Shown here piece by piece: positions 6,328-10,068 of a DNA stretch of 10,068 bases. Every line of letters starts with the position of its first letter. The stretch's first letter is position 1. Under the pieces are notes generated by a model, which saw nothing but the letters and a program-made list of their open reading frames with translations, had not been told where the DNA came from and made no database searches. Both the position numbers and the translations under genes were made by a program. Location: the NCBI GenBank assembly GCA_024645065.1, contig JAHEGP010000104.1, positions 1 to 10,068 on the forward strand. The letters run 5' to 3'. This stretch comes from Cellvibrionales bacterium. Lineage in GTDB: Bacteria > Pseudomonadota > Gammaproteobacteria > Pseudomonadales > JAHEGP01.

Positions 6328-7463
6328 GAATGCTCCGTGTTATTCAATACCGGTGCTAATACCTGTTGCCGCCAGTTGCAAATGTCCGGCGGTAGCAGGT
6401 CGTTTTCGCCCGCCAGCAAACGCTGTGTAATTTCGCAGAGCTGACGCCTGTTAAGCAGAAGCTCGGGGGCAATAGCCAGTTCCTCAGCACATGCCTGCAC
6501 ACGTTGCTTGACCCACTGCAAGCTGCGCTTGTCGCCGGGTTGCAGGGTGTCCGGCAGACTCTCGGGCCACCGGCTCTCGGGCAGTTGCACGCACTGTGCA
6601 ACGATCTCCAGCAAACGCGCTCCCTGCTTGCGGGCAACCGAGGGCTGCAAATCGCGCACCCCGGACAGCTGCTGGCTATCCGTTGCTTGCATCCGAGCCA
6701 GGGATACGATGGCGCTGTCTTTCAAAACCCAGCTCCGGGGAATATCCGTTTTCCTGGCCAGCTCTTCACGCCATTCAGCCAAGCCCCGGGCAACCGCCAA
6801 CTCCATTGGCGACAAACGCTGCGCGCCTTTCAGACGCTGGTAGTACAGCGCGGGTTCGATAAGCGTGGCGAGGGATGCGCCGATAGTCGCAGTGTCCTGG
6901 ACAACCCAGTCGAAGCGTCCTTTTTCCAATGCGACTGCCGACAGTTGGCGATAAATCTGGTAAAGATAATAGACATCGTGGGCAGCGTATTGCAGCTGAT
7001 TGACTGACAGCGGCCTCGCCAGCCAATCTGAATTGGTTTCGTCTTTGGGCAATTCGACCGCACACAATGCGGCCACCAGTTTATTGTAACCCATGGAGGG
7101 GCGCATCCCGCAAAGCCCGGCGGCTATCTGGGTGTCGAATACCGGCGCGGGAATAACTCCCAGCAGGCGCCAGAAGACCTCGAGGTCTTCACTACAGGCG
7201 TGAAATACTTTTACCACCCCTGCAGACAGCATGACATCTCGCAGCGGCCGCCAATCCTCGATAGGGATGGGATCGACGACAAGCACATTGGCACCATCAT
7301 AAAACTGCAACAAGGCCGGGATGGGGTAGAAGGTCTTGCGTCGCACAAACTCCGTATCGATGGCCAATACATCACTGTGGGCCCAGCCATCGCAGGCGCC
7401 ACGCAGTGCAGCATCGTCGTTGATCCAGCGAACAGGCAGATCCAGATCTGGCGGGGTAGACAT
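6324..7463 (-). CDS. rnd: Ribonuclease D (3'-5' exoribonuclease)
   Basis: RNase D trims the 3' ends of tRNA precursors and some other small RNAs in the cytoplasm. Numbering from the ATG at 7461-7463 (379 residues): the DEDD exonuclease core shows Exo I IDTEF (D36, E38), Exo II HACSEDLEVF (D93) and Exo III YAAHD (Y159, D163), the DEDDy arrangement. DWLARPL at about 146-152 is a family signature. An HRDC domain follows (about 215-290), then a second, weaker HRDC-like region to the C-terminus. Length is close to E. coli RNase D (375). An alternative GTG at 7467-7469 overlaps the recR stop as GTGA and would add two residues; neither has a clear ribosome site, so coupling to recR is likely. It is followed by ycgL with a four-base overlap. 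Confidence 0.95.
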   Translation of the reverse strand: MSTPPDLDLPVRWINDDAALRGACDGWAHSDVLAIDTEFVRRKTFYPIPALLQFYDGANVLVVDPIPIEDWRPLRDVMLSAGVVKVFHACSEDLEVFWRLLGVIPAPVFDTQIAAGLCGMRPSMGYNKLVAALCAVELPKDETNSDWLARPLSVNQLQYAAHDVYYLYQIYRQLSAVALEKGRFDWVVQDTATIGASLATLIEPALYYQRLKGAQRLSPMELAVARGLAEWREELARKTDIPRSWVLKDSAIVSLARMQATDSQQLSGVRDLQPSVARKQGARLLEIVAQCVQLPESRWPESLPDTLQPGDKRSLQWVKQRVQACAEELAIAPELLLNRRQLCEITQRLLAGENDLLPPDICNWRQQVLAPVLNNTEHS

Positions 7464-7465
7464 AG

Positions 7466-8071
7466 TCACATCACGCGCTGGCGGCCGCTTAAGGCATGCG
7501 CCAGGGTACCGCCATCGATATATTCGAGATCGCCGCCCAGGGGGACTCCGTGGGCGATGCGGGTCACGGTAGCACCCAGGGCCTTGAGTCGCTCGCTGAT
7601 AAAATACGCAGTGGCCTCACCCTCGACGGTGGTGCCGGTCGCCAACACCACTTCCCGAACATCACCGGCGCTGACTCGCTGCAAGAGATGATCGACCCCT
7701 ATTTGTTCCGGGCCAATGCCGTCGATAGGTGACAAATGACCCATCAGCACATGGTAACTGCCATTGAAGCCACCACAGCCTTCAATGGCCAGGATGTCGG
7801 CCGGGGTTTCCACCACGCAGATCAGGCCCCGGTCACGCTTCGGATTCAGGCACAACTGGCAAAGCTTTGAGTCAGTGAAATTGCGACAGTTGTCACAGCG
7901 GCCGATGTGCTCCATGGCTTGCGCCAGCACATCTGCCAGATTGCGCCCGCCCTGGCGGTTGCGCTCGAGCAGGTGCAGCGCCATGCGCTGGGCCGACTTG
8001 GGCCCGACCCCCGGTAAACACCGCAACGCCTCGATCAGCTGCTCGAGCAACGGGCTTGAGGTTAAGGACAT
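7466..8071 (-). CDS. recR: Recombination mediator protein RecR
   Basis: RecR works with RecO (and RecF) to load RecA on SSB-coated single-stranded DNA at gaps. The 201-residue product is of family length and shows the full domain order: helix-hairpin-helix LPGVGPKSAQRMA (19-31), a Cys4 zinc finger (C59, C62, C71, C74), a Toprim domain from about 82 with the acidic ICVVE strand (E88), and the conserved GTTVEGEATA segment (146-155). The ATG follows the ybaB TAG with no gap. The ybaB-recR pair is a classic conserved arrangement. Confidence 0.97.
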   Translation of the reverse strand: MSLTSSPLLEQLIEALRCLPGVGPKSAQRMALHLLERNRQGGRNLADVLAQAMEHIGRCDNCRNFTDSKLCQLCLNPKRDRGLICVVETPADILAIEGCGGFNGSYHVLMGHLSPIDGIGPEQIGVDHLLQRVSAGDVREVVLATGTTVEGEATAYFISERLKALGATVTRIAHGVPLGGDLEYIDGGTLAHALSGRQRVM

Positions 8072-8398
8072 CTAAAAGGGCATCTTGAAGCCCTCCGGCA
8101 GCGTCATGCCACCGGCAAGCTGTTTCACCAGGTCCTGCTGGTTCGCTTCGATCTTGCGCACCGCATCATTGACGGCGGCGGCCAGCAGATCCTCGAGCAT
8201 CGATTTGTCTTCCGCCAGCACGCTGTCATCGACGGCGACCCGCTTGACGTCGTGGCGGCCATTCATCACCACGGTAACCAGCCCCGCGCCGGCAGAACCG
8301 GTCACCTCTCGCTGAGCGGCTTCCTCCTGCGCCTTGCGCATTTTTTCCTGCATTTCCTGGGCTTGCTTCATCAGGTCACCCAGTCCTTCTTTAAACAT
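8072..8398 (-). CDS. ybaB: YbaB/EbfC family nucleoid-associated protein
   Basis: The 108-residue product is a small DNA-binding, nucleoid-associated protein that acts as a dimer. It shows the family features: a charged N-terminal helix (GLGDLMKQAQEMQEKM, 5-20), the EVTGSAGAGLVTV strand region (31-43), EDLLAAAVNDA (69-79) and the C-terminal MTLPEGFKMPF, nearly identical in pattern to E. coli YbaB. I chose the ATG at 8396-8398 because AGGAG lies seven bases upstream; an adjacent in-frame GTG at 8399-8401 would leave only four. It lies 40 bases after dnaX and directly abuts recR, as in many proteobacteria. Confidence 0.96.
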   Translation of the reverse strand: MFKEGLGDLMKQAQEMQEKMRKAQEEAAQREVTGSAGAGLVTVVMNGRHDVKRVAVDDSVLAEDKSMLEDLLAAAVNDAVRKIEANQQDLVKQLAGGMTLPEGFKMPF

Positions 8399-8438
8399 CA
8401 CGTATCTCCTGTTGTATTGCCCAGCTGCACCGCTTCTG

Positions 8439-10068
8439 TCAATCCAGCGGCGTCACCGAATCGGTATCAAGACGCGCATCGAATTCTCTGATCAACATCC
8501 TGATATTGGGGTCTTGCTCAAGCTCTTCAATGGCAGCCTGGCGCCGCTCGGCCTTGCATCGCAGTTGATAGAGCGCCGGTGACTCACCTTGCAGTTCGCC
8601 CTCTTCCACACTCACGGTTATCTTACGCGCAAAGTACTCGCTCAGCGCATCTTCCAACCGCTGTCGATGAACCTCGTTATACAATCCCGCCTGCTGCCGG
8701 TCCAGCACGAAGTGAATCGAGTCCCCGCCTATCGACGCCAGCACCGTATTGGAGACCACACTGCCCGTGACCCCGCTCAGCTTGAGCGCAGGAAACAGGG
8801 CAAGCCAATGCCGGGGGCTTAGCTGCTCCAGACTGATGCCCCCATCTTCCGGGACATGCGGCCTGGCGACGGGCCGCTGCAGACCCGCCGGCGGCAACTG
8901 CGTCGCCGGCGAGGCGGCGTCGAGGGGCACTGTCGCTGCTGCCTTGTTGACCTCTGTGTCGACCGACCGAGCCGGCCGATCAAGCGGTAGCGAGCCTTCG
9001 CCACCCGATTTGAGAGTTCCTGTTTCTGTTTCGGTTTCGCCCACCATTGCCCGGTCGCCGGCAGGTGAACTGCCAGCGACCGGCGCGTCAGGCTTTTTTG
9101 TACCCGGCACCCCGGCTGTCGAGGATTGCTCAAGCGGCGGGATGCCCCCGGCAGCAGCTTCGGCAAGCGCTAATTCACGACTCTCCATCGGCCGGAATGC
9201 CAGCAAACGCAGAGCCAGCATCTCGAAACCACGCCGGGGGTCGGGTACATAGGCAAAATCCCGGCGGGCGTTGAGGGCCATCTGGTAGAATAGTTGCACG
9301 TCTTCCCCGGTCATGGCTCCGGCAAACTCGAGAATCCTGTCACTGTCAACACGGCCGGGGGGCGCCACTTCCGGTACAGCCTGGGCCACGGCAACCGCAT
9401 GCAGGGCACTCAACAGGTCGTCCAGCAGTGCCTGAAAGTCTGTACCCAGCATGGCCAGCTCATCGATCCGGGCGAAGAGCGCGCCGCCCTCCCCCTCGAG
9501 TACGGCAGCAATAATGCTGCTGACTGCCTGGCGGTCGATCGTACCCAGCATATGCGCAACGTCCCGTTGCACGACCTTACCGGCGCCGTAGCCAATGGCC
9601 TGGTCGGTGAGGCTCAGGGCATCACGCATACTTCCCTGGGCCGCTTCGGCTAACAGCCACAGGGCGCCGTCGTCGAACGCCATGCGCTCCTCGGCCAGAA
9701 CATGCTGCAAATGCTCGACAATGCGTGCCGCGGGCATGTTCTTGAGATTAAACTGCAGGCAGCGCGACAATACCGTGGCCGGGAGCTTTTGCGGGTCGGT
9801 GGTCGCCAGCAAAAATTTTACATGGGGCGGGGGCTCCTCCAGGGTCTTCAACAGGGCGTTGAAACTGTGGCTGGACAGCATATGGACCTCGTCGATCAGG
9901 TAGACCTTGTAGCGACCGCGGGTGGGCGCGTACTGCACGTTCTCCAGCAGTTCACGGGTATCCTCGACCTTGGTCCGGGATGCGGCGTCCACTTCGATCA
10001 GGTCAATGAAGCGGCCCTCGCTGATTTCAAGGCACGCCGGGCAACTACCACAGGGCTCTGAACTGACG
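8439..10068 (-). CDS. dnaX: DNA polymerase III subunit tau (DnaX), 5' end outside the window
   Basis: DnaX is the clamp-loader ATPase; tau also ties the loader to the core polymerase and the DnaB helicase. The frame stays open to the window edge, giving 542 visible residues; by comparison with E. coli roughly 70 N-terminal residues, including Walker A, are missing. Visible numbering: zinc-finger cysteines C6, C9, C12; DLIEVDAASRTKVEDTR at about 21-37; Walker B YLIDEVHML (56-64); sensor 1 LLATTDP (86-92); SRC motif (101-103); clamp-loader domain III to about 290. A Pro/Ala/Ser-rich linker follows, then the tau-specific C-terminal domain from about 400 (LSPRHWLALFPALKLSGV onwards), ending DSVTPLD. 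The GTG at 9990-9992 is an internal valine, not a start. A frameshift signal in the linker (9051-9113) should also yield the short gamma form. Confidence 0.97.
   Translation of the reverse strand, partial: VSSEPCGSCPACLEISEGRFIDLIEVDAASRTKVEDTRELLENVQYAPTRGRYKVYLIDEVHMLSSHSFNALLKTLEEPPPHVKFLLATTDPQKLPATVLSRCLQFNLKNMPAARIVEHLQHVLAEERMAFDDGALWLLAEAAQGSMRDALSLTDQAIGYGAGKVVQRDVAHMLGTIDRQAVSSIIAAVLEGEGGALFARIDELAMLGTDFQALLDDLLSALHAVAVAQAVPEVAPPGRVDSDRILEFAGAMTGEDVQLFYQMALNARRDFAYVPDPRRGFEMLALRLLAFRPMESRELALAEAAAGGIPPLEQSSTAGVPGTKKPDAPVAGSSPAGDRAMVGETETETGTLKSGGEGSLPLDRPARSVDTEVNKAAATVPLDAASPATQLPPAGLQRPVARPHVPEDGGISLEQLSPRHWLALFPALKLSGVTGSVVSNTVLASIGGDSIHFVLDRQQAGLYNEVHRQRLEDALSEYFARKITVSVEEGELQGESPALYQLRCKAERRQAAIEELEQDPNIRMLIREFDARLDTDSVTPLD
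9051..9113 (-). promoter_or_regulatory. Programmed -1 ribosomal frameshift signal in dnaX
   Basis: On the minus strand the parts are, in order: GGGGTG (9113-9108), able to pair with the anti-SD end of 16S rRNA with one G-U; an 8-base spacer; the slippery heptamer A AAA AAG (9099-9093), in the exact register ACA AAA AAG of the tau frame; a 9-base spacer; and a stem of CCGGTCGCTGGCAG (9083-9070) with CTGCCGGCGACCGG (9064-9051) around TTCAC. That stem is 14 bp with one G-U. The -1 frame stop TGA is two codons beyond the slip. The arrangement parallels the known E. coli dnaX signal. Confidence 0.85.
9088..10068 (-). CDS. dnaX: DNA polymerase III subunit gamma, predicted -1 frameshift product of dnaX (5' partial)
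   Basis: This shares the tau reading frame up to the AAG at 9095-9093. A one-base backward slip on A AAA AAG would re-read the last G and give GCC (Ala), then TGA at 9090-9088. The product thus ends Thr-Lys-Lys-Ala and lacks about 217 C-terminal residues, that is the polymerase- and helicase-binding part of tau. In E. coli the same type of slip gives gamma ending Lys-Lys-Glu. This is predicted from sequence; actual use and efficiency are unknown. Confidence 0.7.

Noticed and set aside
5604..6359. Plus-strand open frame of 251 codons
   Set aside because: It is antisense across ycgN and ycgL, both clearly recognised; it is a shadow frame.
9990..9992. GTG as the start of dnaX
   Set aside because: The frame stays open to the window edge and encodes the expected zinc-finger cysteines and IEVDAASRTK segment; this GTG is an internal Val.

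Overview
The window looks like a chromosomal segment of a GC-rich gammaproteobacterium. The evidence is a DnaX with a tau C-terminal domain and an E. coli-type frameshift site, followed by ybaB, recR, rnd, ycgL and ycgN in one run, plus a DUF1631 protein and a DUF4136 lipoprotein. A marine group near Cellvibrionales/Halieaceae would fit, but that placement is inference and no rRNA marker is present.

Layout. (a) 91-1417, minus strand: a small outer-membrane beta-barrel protein and a DUF4136-type lipoprotein, each apparently its own unit. (b) 1418-1966: a 549-base divergent intergenic region with extended -10 promoters for both flanking genes and an unassigned block that may encode a small RNA on the minus strand. 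(c) 1967-4087, plus strand: a large DUF1631 protein. (d) 4083-4252: a 170-base nested palindrome, MITE-like, lying exactly between two convergent genes whose TAG stops lie at its ends. (e) 4248-10068, all minus strand: reading in the direction of transcription, dnaX (5' end outside the window), ybaB/ebfC, recR, rnd, ycgL, ycgN, a small multi-pass membrane protein and a MoxR-type AAA+ ATPase.

How the genes fit together. dnaX, ybaB and recR form the widely conserved replication/recombination-repair cluster. RNase D, YcgL and YcgN follow with 0-1 base gaps or start/stop overlaps, so they are probably co-transcribed and translationally coupled. The membrane protein and MoxR genes follow with larger gaps (53 and 100 bases) and a candidate internal -10 element in front of moxR.

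Most notable signals. First, a complete three-part programmed -1 frameshift signal inside dnaX: an in-frame A AAA AAG heptamer, an SD-like stretch upstream, a 14-bp stem-loop downstream, and a -1 frame stop two codons after the slip. Second, the nested palindromic element at the convergent stop codons. I saw no CRISPR array, tRNA, rRNA, transposase gene or phage gene. Bases 1-90 hold nothing I can assign.
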